Source: Lachnospiraceae bacterium (GTDB lineage Bacteria; Bacillota_A; Clostridia; Lachnospirales; Lachnospiraceae). Taken from it: a stretch of 12,174 nt of DNA. The stretch spans positions 1 to 12,174 of the forward strand of contig JAEEXJ010000099.1 in NCBI GenBank assembly GCA_016291475.1. Direction: 5' to 3'. Under the pieces are notes generated by a model, which was not told where the DNA came from, ran no database searches, and worked only from the letters and a program-made list of their open reading frames with translations. A program made the position numbers and the translations under genes. Below, piece by piece: positions 1-6,829 of this stretch. Numbering within the stretch: the first letter of the stretch is position 1; the number at the start of each line of letters is the position of its first letter.

Positions 1-586
1 TTCCCACGCCTGCTATGGTGGGAATCTGTGAAATCTGACCGCCTGCGATCACAAAAAGTATGCATCCTATGATAACGCAGACCAGATCCGTTATGATCCT
101 GACATACTGGAACTTACCCTTTTTCCAAGTATTTACGATAATAAGTGCCACCGCATCATATGTGGAAACACCAAGATCCGCGGTCATATAAAATGCCGAA
201 CCGAAGCAGATGATGACAACGCCCACAACAAGGCAGATAACTCTTACAGGCATTGAAGGATCTACGATCACGGTCTGAAGGAATTCATAAGTAAACTGTG
301 TGATATACCCCAAAAGGAACAGATTGATAAATGTGGCTATTCCTATGTAATGTCTGTCAAAAACAAGAGCGAACACCAGCATTACCGCGTTTGTGATCAC
401 ATAAAGAGTTCCGAATCCTATGGGGACCGCAGCATCAAGTCCTGCCATAAAAGACTGGAAAGGATCCACACCCAGTGCCGCGATCTTAAAGATCCCGACA
501 CTTATCGCACATATGATAACTCCGAACAGTGACATGCCTATTCTTTTGTTACTGATCTCTTTTTTGAATTTAAAAATTTTCTTCAT
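1..586 (-). CDS. YczE/YyaS/YitT-family integral membrane protein (3' end cut by window edge)
   Basis: The minus-strand frame is open from an ATG at 586 to the window edge, giving 195 codons. I translated it by hand. After a basic, Lys-rich N-terminus (MKKIFKFKKEISNKR) come several hydrophobic segments, with family-typical stretches such as LGVDPFQSFMAGLD, GFGTLYVITNAVML and, near the edge, GGQISQIPTIAGVG. These match the YczE/YitT-like predicted membrane proteins, usually about 210-220 residues, so little of the C-terminus is missing. The function is not well established; transport of an unknown solute is usually assumed. The start codon overlaps the stop of the preceding hydrolase gene as ATGA, which indicates translational coupling and operon membership. 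Family assignment is fairly secure, role unknown. Confidence 0.82.
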   Translation of the reverse strand, partial: MKKIFKFKKEISNKRIGMSLFGVIICAISVGIFKIAALGVDPFQSFMAGLDAAVPIGFGTLYVITNAVMLVFALVFDRHYIGIATFINLFLLGYITQFTYEFLQTVIVDPSMPVRVICLVVGVVIICFGSAFYMTADLGVSTYDAVALIIVNTWKKGKFQYVRIITDLVCVIIGCILFVIAGGQISQIPTIAGVG

Positions 587-1368
587 TTTCTGAGCTCTAT
601 CTTCTGAAGAACCCTCGGAATAAGGCACTGTACCTTACCCTTATATTTAATATTTACATAGTCCGCAAAATCTTCCGGATCCGCACTGTTTTCCGCAAAC
701 ATATCCCAGTGCCCCGGGATGACCAGTTCGGTATCGCATTCACCCGCAAGATCCGCCGCTTCCTGATAAGTCATATTGCCGATCGTATCATTGCTGAGAC
801 GTTTTGCATCCCTGCCGTTAATGGGAAGGAGCTGAACATCTATCTTACCGAAGTGCCTGAGCCTGAGAAGCATTCCCTCATATCTGACGGTGTCTCCCGC
901 GTGATGGATCCTGAATCCGTTAACTTCTATAATGTACTGAAGGCATGAATACTCCCAGGTTCCCGGATCTCTGTCGAGAATCTCATGTGCTGCGGCAATG
1001 GCGTGAATCTTGATATCACCTATCTGACATACTTCATCGTCATCGATCCCGATCGCATACTCAGGTTTAACTCCGTCGGCAAGTACCGCGGTTCTGTGTT
1101 TCCTCGGATAAACAAAACGGGCATCCGGGTTGACTTTGGCCCATATCTTCCATGCTTCATGATCTATGTGGTCAAGATGATCGTGGGTACCTATAAAAAT
1201 ATCCACATCCTTAAGTTCCTCCGCAGGGATCGGGGGCGGCGTCTGCCTAGAATCCATGGGAGTTGCGAAATAATCGATCACTATGGTCTTCGTTCCGGTC
1301 TTGATCATAAGTCCCATCTGACCGAGCCAATATAATTTGAGGCTCTTTACCTCGTGAAGTTTGTCCAT
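583..1368 (-). CDS. UlaG-like metallo-beta-lactamase-fold hydrolase
   Basis: This 261-residue cytosolic protein (no signal peptide) has the metal-binding HxHxDH motif as His62, His64, Asp66 and His67 in GTHDHLDHID. Further likely ligands are His128 (AAAHE), Asp159 (HHAGDT) and His220 (VIPGHW). The N-terminal WLGQMGLMIKTG strand pair and the PGHW ending resemble the UlaG (L-ascorbate-6-phosphate lactonase) branch of the superfamily. That branch contains many proteins of unknown substrate, so ascorbate use should not be assumed: no other ula genes are nearby. The chosen ATG has GAGGA about seven bases upstream. Its start overlaps the end of the flavoprotein gene by 22 bases, and its stop overlaps the next gene by four, so the three genes form one operon. 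Confidence 0.85.
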   Translation of the reverse strand: MDKLHEVKSLKLYWLGQMGLMIKTGTKTIVIDYFATPMDSRQTPPPIPAEELKDVDIFIGTHDHLDHIDHEAWKIWAKVNPDARFVYPRKHRTAVLADGVKPEYAIGIDDDEVCQIGDIKIHAIAAAHEILDRDPGTWEYSCLQYIIEVNGFRIHHAGDTVRYEGMLLRLRHFGKIDVQLLPINGRDAKRLSNDTIGNMTYQEAADLAGECDTELVIPGHWDMFAENSADPEDFADYVNIKYKGKVQCLIPRVLQKIELRK

Positions 1369-1976
1369 ACTCTGTCCTCATACTCGGGAAGGCCTTTCTG
1401 TTCCCTTCCGAGCGCTATACTTTCCATCAGAAATACCATATTGGTTGCAAGAGTTCTCATAACCTGCATACCTTCATAGTCAACCTTTCCCTCACCGGGA
1501 TCCCAGCCGTAGATGTTGTTCCAATACCAGCTGGTCGCAACGGGCATATTTGAAAGGGTAAAAAATTTATTCAACTCATCAAAGGTTGCTGTACATCCCG
1601 AGCGCCTTGCGCTCACAACGCTCGCACCGACTTTGAGACTTTTATCGAAATGAGAACTGTAAAATACTCTCTGGAGTGCAGACATAAGTGTACCGTTAGC
1701 GGATCCGTAGTAAACGGGCGATCCGATCACAAGTCCGTCAGCCTCTTCGAATTTCCGGGAGATTTCATTGACAATATCATCAAATACACATTTGCCGTTC
1801 TTTCTGCAGGTTTCACAGGCAATGCAGCCTCTTATGTCCATGCGTCCGAGAAGAATGGTTTCGTATTCGACATTCTTTTCTTCGAATACTTTTTCCATCT
1901 CGTGAAACGCAAGAGCTATGTTGCCGTTTTGCCTGGGACTTCCGTTGAGCATGAGAACTTTAAGTTTCTTATCCAT
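1347..1976 (-). CDS. Iron-sulfur flavoprotein / NADPH-dependent FMN reductase-like protein
   Basis: A flavodoxin-fold protein of 209 residues. The N-terminal FMN phosphate loop reads NGSPRQNGN (residues 11-19), and SPVYYGSANG (86-95) is the second flavin-contact loop. Between them, Cys51, Cys54, Cys57 and Cys63 form the compact CxxCxxCx5C motif of iron-sulfur flavoproteins (Isf), which bind a 4Fe-4S cluster beside FMN. These are electron-transfer proteins of anaerobes, often tied to oxygen or redox stress, but the partner here is unknown. A longer frame opens at 2003, but GGGAGG lies five bases before the ATG at 1976, so the internal start (MDKKLKV) is preferred. It is the first gene of a three-gene operon with the UlaG-like and YczE-like genes. 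Confidence 0.85.
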   Translation of the reverse strand: MDKKLKVLMLNGSPRQNGNIALAFHEMEKVFEEKNVEYETILLGRMDIRGCIACETCRKNGKCVFDDIVNEISRKFEEADGLVIGSPVYYGSANGTLMSALQRVFYSSHFDKSLKVGASVVSARRSGCTATFDELNKFFTLSNMPVATSWYWNNIYGWDPGEGKVDYEGMQVMRTLATNMVFLMESIALGREQKGLPEYEDRVWTNFTR

Positions 1977-2019
1977 GTTTGCCTCCCTGTCGAATGCATA
2001 CACAAAATCAGACGATAGT

Positions 2020-2036
2020 GATAATAATGCATTATC
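2020..2036. promoter_or_regulatory. Candidate operator, inverted repeat GATAAT-N5-ATTATC
   Basis: The plus strand reads GATAATAATGCATTATC, an exact 6-5-6 inverted repeat containing the 12-bp perfect palindrome ATAATGCATTAT. It lies 44-60 bases upstream of the flavoprotein start, where an operator would be expected. The half-sites resemble Fur/PerR-family boxes, but the 5-base spacer differs from the usual 1- or 7-base spacing. I could not place convincing -35 and -10 elements around it. Assignment to any regulator is speculative. Confidence 0.35.
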
Positions 2037-2077
2037 GGAAACAATACTTCCAAAAAATTGTCTACATTACCCCATTT

Positions 2078-2157
2078 TTTGAAATACCGAAGGGGACGGT
2101 TTCTATTGGGCAGTGAATCATTGACCAACAAAAAACCGTCCCCTCCGGCATTTCAAA
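2078..2157. repeat. 80-bp imperfect inverted repeat (REP/MITE-like)
   Basis: Arms 2078-2104 and 2131-2157 (27 bases each) are complementary except for three positions (2086/2149, 2090/2145 and 2103/2132). They share the core AGGGGACGGTTT / AAACCGTCCCCT. The 26-base loop contains a further TTGG/CCAA pair (2106-2109 and 2125-2128), so the whole unit can fold into one long hairpin. The right arm contains the stop codon of the ABC ATPase gene (2153-2155). The shape suggests a REP-like or miniature mobile element; an operon-end hairpin is the alternative. There is no long U-run just outside the hairpin on either strand, so it is not a textbook intrinsic terminator. Copy number could not be tested here. 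Confidence 0.65.
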
Positions 2158-2911
2158 CAGTTATTATATATTCTCCGTTTTCATCGGAGAATTTCTTGAT
2201 CTTTACTCCGAAGACATCTTCTACCACTCCGGATGCAATAATTTCATCAGGTGTTCCCACCGTAACTATCTTCCTGTCCTTCATGACAACTATCTCATCG
2301 GCATTTTCCAGCGCCGAGGAAATCTCGTGCAGGACCAGAACTACCGTCTTACCCTCATCCCGAAGTTTCGAATAGATATCCATGACCTTTCTTTTGCTCG
2401 GAATATCAAGGAATGTGGTAGGTTCATCGGCTATTATATACGGACTGCACTGGGCAAGCTGCATGGCAATGAAAGCTCTTTGCCTTACGCCCCCCGATAA
2501 CGCATCCACGGTCACTCCCGAATAATCGGATATTCCCGTTTTTTCAATGGCCTCTTTTACTATGCGTTTATCCTCATCACCGGATCTTCTGGAAAATCCC
2601 AGATACGGAAATCTGCCATGGGATACAAGAGTTCTTACGGATATCGAAGGGATAACGGAATGCACCTGAGGAAGAAACGACAATCTCTTTGCTCGTTCTT
2701 TGGGTGGAAGACTCAGATAATCCTCGCCGTTTAAAAGAATCTCTCCCGAAGATACTTTACTGCTTCCGTTTAATGTCTGAAGAAGCGTTGTCTTACCGCA
2801 GGCATTTGGTCCGATCAGGACCGTGAGCTTTCCCGGTTTTATTTTCAGATCGATATTCTCAAGAAGCGTGATGCCGTTTTTGGATACCGTAATGTTATTA
2901 AATTCAAGCAT
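2153..2911 (-). CDS. FecE/FhuC/BtuD-type ABC transporter ATP-binding protein
   Basis: A 252-residue cytoplasmic ATPase. Walker A is GPNACGKTT (34-42), the Q-loop Gln is at 82 (FLPQ), the signature LSGG is at 138-141, Walker B is YIIADEP with Asp162 and Glu163, and the switch His is His195. All catalytic positions are present. The sequence resembles ATPases of iron-siderophore, heme and cobalamin importers, which pair with FecCD permeases, and one lies directly upstream with an 8-base overlap. GGAGG is about 11 bases before the ATG, a long spacing, so coupling to the permease probably helps translation. It is the last gene of the operon, and its stop codon lies inside the inverted repeat at 2078-2157. 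The substrate cannot be told from the ATPase. Confidence 0.92.
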   Translation of the reverse strand: MLEFNNITVSKNGITLLENIDLKIKPGKLTVLIGPNACGKTTLLQTLNGSSKVSSGEILLNGEDYLSLPPKERAKRLSFLPQVHSVIPSISVRTLVSHGRFPYLGFSRRSGDEDKRIVKEAIEKTGISDYSGVTVDALSGGVRQRAFIAMQLAQCSPYIIADEPTTFLDIPSKRKVMDIYSKLRDEGKTVVLVLHEISSALENADEIVVMKDRKIVTVGTPDEIIASGVVEDVFGVKIKKFSDENGEYIITV

Positions 2912-3917
2912 TTAACCTGCGGCCTCCTTTCTTAATGATAAGAAGGTACATGAAGAAAGGTCCGCCGATAAACGACATGATTATACCCGCCGGGATCTCG
3001 TAGGGTGAAAACAAAACCCTTGCAAACAGGTCGCATATCATTACAAAAGATGCCCCCATAAGAATGCTGCAGGGTATCAGGATCTTTGCATCATTTCCGA
3101 ACAGTCTTCTGCAAATGTGGGGGACGATCAGTCCCACAAAACCCAGCACACCGGCATAGCTTACAACACATCCCGCCAAGACACTTGACACTATCATCAA
3201 AATAAATCTGACGGCGGGGACTCTCATTCCAAGCGATCCTGCAACCTCATCTCCAAGCCCGAGCATATTTAAAGGTCCCGCCAGAAGTACCGCACAGACC
3301 GCAAAGAGTGCTATTAGAATTCCGGGCACGGTGATGTCCTTAAAGGATACTCCGGATAAGGAACCTATCAGGAATGAATTGATGTTAAGCGCTATATCGG
3401 TATCCAGGGTTTTGATAAGATTGATCCCCGCGGACAAAAAGCTTGAGACCGTGATTCCTGCAAGGATTATGGTGATCCTGGATGTATCCGCAAAATACGC
3501 AAGTGCAAAGATCATAAGAGTAGCAAAGAGTGCACCGCAAAATGCAAAAACAGGCCGCAGGAACACTTTTTCCGGAAAGAATGCCAATGCCAGCATAACG
3601 AAAAATCCCGCACCGGATCCCACACCTATGGTATTCGGGCTTGCAAGTGCATTGTTCATAACACCCTGCAGTATCAATCCGGAAATCGAAAGTCCCACTC
3701 CGGCAAGAAGTCCGGCAATCACTCTCGGAAGGCGCACATCCCTTATTATGGTGGTCGATATGGGAGAAGCCTCCGGTGATAAGAAAGCACCAAGTACATC
3801 CTTTACGGATACCTTAACGCTTCCGAAGGAAAGACCTGCAATGAAAGCCACAGCAAGAAGAATAAACAGACCCGATATATATATGATCTTTTTGTCAGAA
3901 GTTTTCTTATCCTTCAT
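2904..3917 (-). CDS. FecCD-family ABC transporter permease
   Basis: A 337-residue, strongly hydrophobic inner-membrane protein with the number of hydrophobic segments expected for this roughly ten-helix family. The hallmark block RLPRVIAGLLAG (62-73), followed by SGLILQGVMNNALASPNTIGVGSGAG (79-104), is typical of FecCD/BtuC/FhuB permeases. The C-terminal half carries GLIVPHICRRLFG, the region contacting the ATPase, and EIPAGIIMSFIGGPFF. Imported substrates in the family are ferric siderophores, heme or corrinoids. The ATG at 3917 overlaps the end of the upstream siroheme gene by 11 bases and has no strong Shine-Dalgarno sequence, so coupled translation is likely. A single permease gene implies a homodimeric channel. 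Confidence 0.92.
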   Translation of the reverse strand: MKDKKTSDKKIIYISGLFILLAVAFIAGLSFGSVKVSVKDVLGAFLSPEASPISTTIIRDVRLPRVIAGLLAGVGLSISGLILQGVMNNALASPNTIGVGSGAGFFVMLALAFFPEKVFLRPVFAFCGALFATLMIFALAYFADTSRITIILAGITVSSFLSAGINLIKTLDTDIALNINSFLIGSLSGVSFKDITVPGILIALFAVCAVLLAGPLNMLGLGDEVAGSLGMRVPAVRFILMIVSSVLAGCVVSYAGVLGFVGLIVPHICRRLFGNDAKILIPCSILMGASFVMICDLFARVLFSPYEIPAGIIMSFIGGPFFMYLLIIKKGGRRLNA

Positions 3918-4518
3918 CGTTTAATAATTCCCAAAATTCATCCCCTGACAGAACTCTGCTTTCATTAAGGCAGATATCCGCAGCCTTTTTCAAGATCTTA
4001 TGACGTCTGTGGGGATCCGAAACCTTCTGCCTCACAAGAGGTCTAATTCCGTCAAGATAATCAAGGATATCCTCGATGTTAGCCGGTATCAGCTCTTCAA
4101 TCTCTTTTCTCAGTTTGATTGCAACCTGAGGACTCGATCCCGAGCTGGAAACCCCGATCACAAGATTTTTTCTCCTTATAACCGAAGGGAATATAAAATC
4201 GCATTTATCCTTTTTATCGACAACGTTGACCTGAATATTCTTTTCCCTGCACAGATCAAAAACAATCTTATCGACCGCTTCATCACCTGTTGCCGATATT
4301 ACAAAATCTGCGCCGGAAATATCCTCCGGCGCAAATCTTTTGATGATACATTCCACATCCGCAGCTTCGGAAATCTCTTTTTTGATCTCAGGTGCAATAA
4401 CTTTGATCTTTGCACCGAGGCCGGTCAGTCTTTCGACTTTCTCAAGAGCTATATTTCCGCCGCCTATTACAACTATGATTTTATTATCCAGTTCATGGAA
4501 GAATGGAAAATATGCCAT
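3907..4518 (-). CDS. Precorrin-2 dehydrogenase / sirohydrochlorin ferrochelatase (SirC/Met8/CysG-N type)
   Basis: Family members oxidise precorrin-2 to sirohydrochlorin with NAD; some also insert iron to make siroheme. The protein starts MAYFPFFHEL and has the NAD-binding loop VVIGGGNIALEKVERL (16-31), then ATGD (77-80). NVVDKKDKCDFIFP (98-111) holds the conserved Asp region tied to catalysis in Met8/CysG, followed by SVIRRKNLVIGVSSSGSSP (112-130) and LRKEIE. At 203 residues it is the size of stand-alone SirC-type enzymes. The frame is open further upstream (ATG at 4575), but GGAG sits seven bases before the ATG at 4518, one base after the preceding stop, so the shorter form is chosen. It lies unusually between the binding-protein and permease genes of an ABC importer and probably supplies siroheme to the sulfite reductase of the operon. 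Dehydrogenase-only versus bifunctional activity cannot be decided. Confidence 0.88.
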   Translation of the reverse strand: MAYFPFFHELDNKIIVVIGGGNIALEKVERLTGLGAKIKVIAPEIKKEISEAADVECIIKRFAPEDISGADFVISATGDEAVDKIVFDLCREKNIQVNVVDKKDKCDFIFPSVIRRKNLVIGVSSSGSSPQVAIKLRKEIEELIPANIEDILDYLDGIRPLVRQKVSDPHRRHKILKKAADICLNESRVLSGDEFWELLNDEG

Positions 4519-4519
4519 A

Positions 4520-5542
4520 TCATTCTCCGTACAAAATAACTGCCAGTTTTTCGTAAGCTTCGGCCCAGCGGGCATTTGGCTTGGAATTATAGAGTTCTTT
4601 TTCTATCTCGTAATAATGTCCGTTCTTTACGGCAGAAAGTCCGGACCATGCGGGATTATTAATGAGCAGATCCTGAACATTTGCAAGAGCGGCTTCCTTA
4701 TCCTCACCCTGAGTGGTTACGAATATATAATCGGGATCTGCTGCAACTATTGCTTCAAGGCTCAGATCGTCAAGTATGGCGCCGTTGGAATCCGCTATAT
4801 TAATGCATCCGAGATCTGCAAGTATTTCTCCGCCGACAGTTCCCTCACTGCCCTTTGCTTTCACCGAACTCGCTGCAGCGCGAATGAACAGGACTGTGGG
4901 GTGTGTATCGGGGACAGCAGCTATGATCTCATCTATCTGCTCTCCGATCTGTGTTCCGTACTGCTCGTAAAGATCTTTTCTGCCTGTGATATCCGTAAGT
5001 ATATCAAGCACGCCAAGATAATCGTTAAAATCCGATACTTCGAAATATGCTACATTAAGTCCTGCGGATTCAAAGGTATCCTGAAGTTCCACCTGAGCAT
5101 CGGTACCGGCACTTGCGATCACAAAATCGGGCTGAGCCGCAATAAGCGCTTCTACATTGGGTTCAAGCATTCTTCCAAGATCTATCGTGCCTTCCGCAAG
5201 ATCGTAATTTCCGAAAGCATCACTTACCGCAGCACTCACTTCACCGCCTGCAAGCATCCATATATCGCAAAAGCTTCCGAGGAGTACCGCTACCTTTTCG
5301 GTTTCCTTAACCGTGACTTCTCTTCCGAGAGCATCGGTAAAAACATACTCTTCTGCCGTTTCTTCATCCGAAACCGTTTCGATATCCACGACGGTTTCTG
5401 TGCTATCAGCATTCTCTTCAGATATAACCGCAGGCTGTTCGTTAACAGCATCTTCTACTCTTGTTCCTGAATTTCCGCATCCTGCCACAAGGAGAAGGGA
5501 GGTGATGACGGCGGTCGTTCTTATAAATACATTTCTATTCAC
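4520..5542 (-). CDS. FecB/BtuF-type ABC transporter substrate-binding lipoprotein
   Basis: A 340-residue periplasmic-binding-protein-like lipoprotein. The N-terminus has Arg3 and Arg8, a hydrophobic segment and the lipobox LVAGC with Cys22 as the lipidation site. An acidic linker to about residue 65 follows. The body has family features: FTDALGREVTV, then EPNVEALIAAQPDFVIA, and the C-terminal half with LSLEAIVAADPDYIFVTT and NPAWSGLSAVKNGHYYEI. This class III fold binds ferric siderophores, heme or cobalamin. The start is GTG; a TAG lies two codons upstream in frame and the Shine-Dalgarno is weak, which is odd for a protein normally needed in excess over its permease. It starts 22 bases after the metallopeptidase gene, apparently in the same operon. 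Substrate unknown; the neighbours suggest iron or a tetrapyrrole. Confidence 0.9.
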   Translation of the reverse strand: MNRNVFIRTTAVITSLLLVAGCGNSGTRVEDAVNEQPAVISEENADSTETVVDIETVSDEETAEEYVFTDALGREVTVKETEKVAVLLGSFCDIWMLAGGEVSAAVSDAFGNYDLAEGTIDLGRMLEPNVEALIAAQPDFVIASAGTDAQVELQDTFESAGLNVAYFEVSDFNDYLGVLDILTDITGRKDLYEQYGTQIGEQIDEIIAAVPDTHPTVLFIRAAASSVKAKGSEGTVGGEILADLGCINIADSNGAILDDLSLEAIVAADPDYIFVTTQGEDKEAALANVQDLLINNPAWSGLSAVKNGHYYEIEKELYNSKPNARWAEAYEKLAVILYGE

Positions 5543-5564
5543 TTTCTAATAACTTCGCTTTCTG

Positions 5565-5996
5565 TCAATAATAATATTTCTCGGATATGATCCTGAGATC
5601 TTCCTTGGTCACAACCTTGTCCTCAACATGGAACGAGTTAAGCACAGGGTTTTCGGCCATAAGAGACAGGATAAAATAGCTTGCATTCTTATCAAATGAA
5701 AGCCTTATATCCTCTTCTGAAGGTCTGGAAGGAGATTCGGGATGAGAATGCCAATTGCCGAGAGGCTTAAGACCGTTTGCACGCATATCCTTAACCGCAT
5801 CAAGCTGTTCTTTGGGATCAAGGGTGAAATGATCATCCGCATGATCGACATTTGTAAGGAAATACACTTTCTTTACCGTTTTTCCATCGGGTGTATCTTC
5901 TCCGGCGATAAGGCCGCAGGACTCTTCAGGTAAATGTTCTCTTGCATATTTTACGATATCGTCGTAGAAACGATAGTCTATTCTTACGATTCCCAT
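5565..5996 (-). CDS. hcyD: Mec/HcyD-like JAMM (M67) metallopeptidase
   Basis: A 143-residue zinc peptidase with a complete JAMM motif: His83 and His85 in NWHSHP, then Ser93 and Asp96 in PSEED, giving HxHx7SxxD. The catalytic Glu is probably Glu25 in PEESCGLIAG. This single-domain form matches the Mec protein, which acts on the CysO sulfur carrier in actinobacteria, and HcyD, which trims the C-terminus of HcyS in Wolinella. It lies 20 bases after the ThiF-like gene, with AGGAGA six bases before the ATG. The expected job is removing the residue after the Gly tail of the ThiS-like carrier, here a Cys, to expose it for adenylation. The motif is seen; the substrate is inferred from context. Confidence 0.87.
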   Translation of the reverse strand: MGIVRIDYRFYDDIVKYAREHLPEESCGLIAGEDTPDGKTVKKVYFLTNVDHADDHFTLDPKEQLDAVKDMRANGLKPLGNWHSHPESPSRPSEEDIRLSFDKNASYFILSLMAENPVLNSFHVEDKVVTKEDLRIISEKYYY

Positions 5997-6016
5997 CTTA
6001 TCTCCTAAAACTTTTA

Positions 6017-6829
6017 TTAATGTGATTTAAGATCACAAACCGCCTGCCCATAATCAATAGGCTTAAGGATGGTGGGATGATCTCCGCAAACAGGGCAATT
6101 ATGAGTATCCTTAGGCAATTTGATCTTGTGGAATTCCATGGTGAGTGCATCGTATGTAAGGAGATAACCGGTAAGAAGCTCACCTACTCCCACGATGTAT
6201 TTGATAGCCTCCATTGCCTGAAGACTTCCGATAACACCACCCATCGCTCCGATGACGCCTGCCTGCTTACAGGTAGGAACCGCATCCTTTGGCGGGGGAT
6301 TCTTAAATACACATCTGTAGCAAGGTCCCTGTCCGGGAACATAAGTCATAAGCTGACCCTTGAATCTGATTATGCCGGCGTGTGAGAAAGGTTTCTTCTC
6401 GATAACGCATGCATCATTAATAAGGAACTTAGCGGGGAAATTATCCGTACCGTCGATAATAAAATCATAATCACGGATAAGATCCTGAATATTGTCCGAG
6501 TAAACGAATTCCCTGTAGGTATTTACTACTACATCAGGATTCATTGCATTCATCGTCTCTTTGGCAGACTCTACTTTTGCCTTGCCGAGGTCTGCAGTCT
6601 GATGAATGATCTGTCTCTGAAGGTTGGAAAGATCTACCGCATCCGCATCGACTATTCCGATGGTTCCTACGCCTGCTGCCGCAAGATACATTGCAGCCGG
6701 TGCTCCCAGGCCTCCGGCACCTATGATAAGCACTTTGGCATTAAGGAGTTTCTTCTGTCCCTTTGCGCCCACTTCCTTCAGAATGATATGTCTTGAATAT
6801 CTCTCAAGCTGTTCATCTGTAAGAGCCAT
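6017..6829 (-). CDS. hcyF: ThiF/MoeB/HesA-family adenylyltransferase for a sulfur carrier (HcyF-like)
   Basis: A 270-residue E1-like enzyme that adenylates the C-terminal glycine of a ubiquitin-like carrier. It opens MALTDEQLERYSRHI, followed by the nucleotide-binding loop GAGGLGAPAAMYLA (37-50), VDADAVDLSNLQRQI and the conserved DGTDNFPAKFLIND. Two zinc-binding pairs are present, CYRC and CPVC, and a candidate catalytic Cys in PTCKQAG. No rhodanese domain is fused, so sulfide or another donor must supply the sulfur. Two ATGs compete, at 6835 and 6829. The upstream GGAGG is only three bases from the first and nine from the second, and MxLTDEQ is the usual family start, so 6829 is chosen. Its ATG shares one base with the carrier stop (TGATG), which favours coupled, balanced synthesis. 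Confidence 0.9.
   Translation of the reverse strand: MALTDEQLERYSRHIILKEVGAKGQKKLLNAKVLIIGAGGLGAPAAMYLAAAGVGTIGIVDADAVDLSNLQRQIIHQTADLGKAKVESAKETMNAMNPDVVVNTYREFVYSDNIQDLIRDYDFIIDGTDNFPAKFLINDACVIEKKPFSHAGIIRFKGQLMTYVPGQGPCYRCVFKNPPPKDAVPTCKQAGVIGAMGGVIGSLQAMEAIKYIVGVGELLTGYLLTYDALTMEFHKIKLPKDTHNCPVCGDHPTILKPIDYGQAVCDLKSH

Noticed and set aside
1977..2003. Nine-residue N-terminal extension of the flavoprotein
   Set aside because: The GGGAGG Shine-Dalgarno lies within this extension, directly serving the ATG at 1976, and flavodoxin-fold proteins start just before the first beta strand.
4519..4575. Longer N-terminus for the siroheme gene (start at 4575)
   Set aside because: The extra 19 residues overlap the lipoprotein gene and do not resemble the family. 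GGAG is correctly placed for the ATG at 4518.
4340..5470. 376-residue open frame on the plus strand
   Set aside because: It is antisense to the binding lipoprotein and siroheme genes, which have clear motifs. Its translation has no recognisable domain and looks like random Cys/Ile/Ser-rich shadow coding.
5543..5567. TTGACA on the minus strand just before the lipoprotein gene as a -35 box
   Set aside because: No acceptable -10 hexamer lies 16-18 bases downstream, so an internal promoter is not supported.
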